Source of the DNA: Myroides sp.
GTDB lineage: Bacteria; Bacteroidota; Bacteroidia; Flavobacteriales; Flavobacteriaceae
Direction: 5' to 3'
NCBI GenBank assembly: GCA_018384465.1
Contig: JAHAYQ010000282.1
Coordinates: 1 to 6,578, forward strand
Length of the DNA: 6,578 bases
The notes beneath the pieces are model-generated. The model was given only the letters and a program-made list of their open reading frames with translations, made no database searches and was not told where the DNA came from. Made by a program: the position numbers and the translations under genes. Shown in pieces: positions 6,172 to 6,578 of this stretch. The stretch's first letter is position 1. Each line of letters starts with the position of its first letter.

Positions 6172-6214
6172 CCGGAGATTCTTAACTATACTTCGTTTCG
6201 TTCAGAATGACAAA
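6172..6214. repeat. Candidate interspersed palindromic repeat copy
   Basis: This non-coding stretch between the terminator and the aminotransferase stop contains GGAGATTCTTA (6174-6184) and TTCGTTCAGAATGACAAA (6196-6213). Together they resemble a short interspersed repeat I recall from many Bacteroidota genomes, with ATTCT and AGAAT as inverted arms (6178-6182 and 6204-6208). Only one copy is in the window, so the repeated nature is recognised from memory and cannot be shown here. It is more GC-rich than the AT-rich DNA to its left and may add to the 3' structure of the aminotransferase transcript. Confidence 0.42.
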
Positions 6215-6221
6215 GAAATTT

Positions 6222-6578
6222 TTATTGTTCTTTTAAAACTTCTTTAATGCGTTTAAATGCTTCAATTAAAAATGTTTCGCTTGTTGCATAAGATAAACGA
6301 ATACAGTTTGGGTTACCAAAAGCATCGCCTGTTACAGTTGCAACGTTAGCATATTCTAACAAATACAAAGCTAAATCATCGGCATTTTTAATCAATACGC
6401 CGTTTAAGGTTTTACCAAAATAGTATGAAACATCAGGAAAAACATAAAAAGCACCTTCTGGTACGTTTACTTCTAAACCTTTAATATCGTTTACTAAATT
6501 TAAAACCAAATCTCTGCGTTTATGGAAGGCTTCAACCATATAACCAATTTCTGAAGGATCTGCCTCTAAAGCCGCAAT
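6222..6578 (-). CDS. PLP-dependent class I/II aminotransferase, C-terminal part (aspartate aminotransferase-like)
   Basis: The last 118 residues of a fold-type I aminotransferase whose family has about 395 residues; the gene runs off the right edge. The frame stays open through the final base, adding 13 residues (IAALEADPSEIGY) before the internal Met at 6539, so that Met is not the start. Recognisable family segments are VPEGAFYVFPDVS, the ANVATVTGDAFG stretch, and NCIRLSYATS, whose Arg binds the substrate alpha-carboxylate in aspartate aminotransferases. The catalytic lysine that holds pyridoxal phosphate lies outside the window. The likely reaction is transfer of an amino group between an amino acid such as aspartate and 2-oxoglutarate, but the exact substrate cannot be decided from this part. 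It converges on the YceI gene. Confidence 0.93.
   Translation of the reverse strand: MAALEADPSEIGYMVEAFHKRRDLVLNLVNDIKGLEVNVPEGAFYVFPDVSYYFGKTLNGVLIKNADDLALYLLEYANVATVTGDAFGNPNCIRLSYATSETFLIEAFKRIKEVLKEQ

Noticed and set aside
6222..6539. Reading the 105-codon frame as a small complete gene
   Set aside because: The frame stays open to the window edge, and the extra residues continue the aminotransferase, so the Met at 6539 is internal.

Overview
The window looks like chromosomal DNA from a member of the Bacteroidota, most likely the family Flavobacteriaceae (a Flavobacterium- or Myroides-like organism). The reasons are the AT-rich composition, the absence of clear Shine-Dalgarno sequences, promoters of the Bacteroidota form TTTG-N(19-23)-TAnnTTTG, and the character of the proteins: a flavobacterial-type DnaJ with half a zinc domain, a NatB-like exporter and a YceI lipoprotein. 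The genus is inferred from memory of these families and was not tested by a search.

Layout from left to right. Positions 12-3390 (minus strand) form a tight three-gene unit: an ABC ATPase (2467-3390), an ABC-2 permease (1178-2467) and a sigma-54-type response regulator (12-1175). ATPase and permease overlap by one base (TAATG), and the permease stop lies two bases before the regulator start. A TAnnTTTG box upstream of the ATPase and a strong minus-strand terminator at 3432-3465 separate this unit from the one before it. Positions 3535-5213 (minus strand) hold grpE followed by dnaJ, the co-chaperone pair of DnaK, driven by a well-formed promoter at 5247-5279. A divergent promoter at 5334-5367 drives a YceI-family lipoprotein on the plus strand (5390-6055), which ends at a bidirectional terminator. 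The right edge holds the C-terminal 118 residues of a class I/II PLP-dependent aminotransferase on the minus strand, cut by the window end. Between that terminator and the aminotransferase stop lies a short sequence resembling an interspersed palindromic repeat.

Functionally, GrpE and DnaJ serve cytoplasmic protein folding with DnaK, which is not encoded here. The ATPase and permease should form one export-type ABC transporter with unknown substrate, and the regulator is probably co-transcribed with it. The YceI protein is probably a lipid-binding, lipocalin-like envelope protein. Two annotated starts need care: the longest open frames of grpE and the YceI gene begin at upstream TTG codons, but the ATG starts given here fit the promoters and the protein families better.

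I see no mobile element, CRISPR array, RNA gene or undescribed multi-gene system. The points worth a second look are the response regulator that lacks a DNA-binding domain and has GAFTSA in place of GAFTGA, the loss of zinc centre I in DnaJ, the terminator abutting the exporter promoter, and the repeat near 6172-6214.
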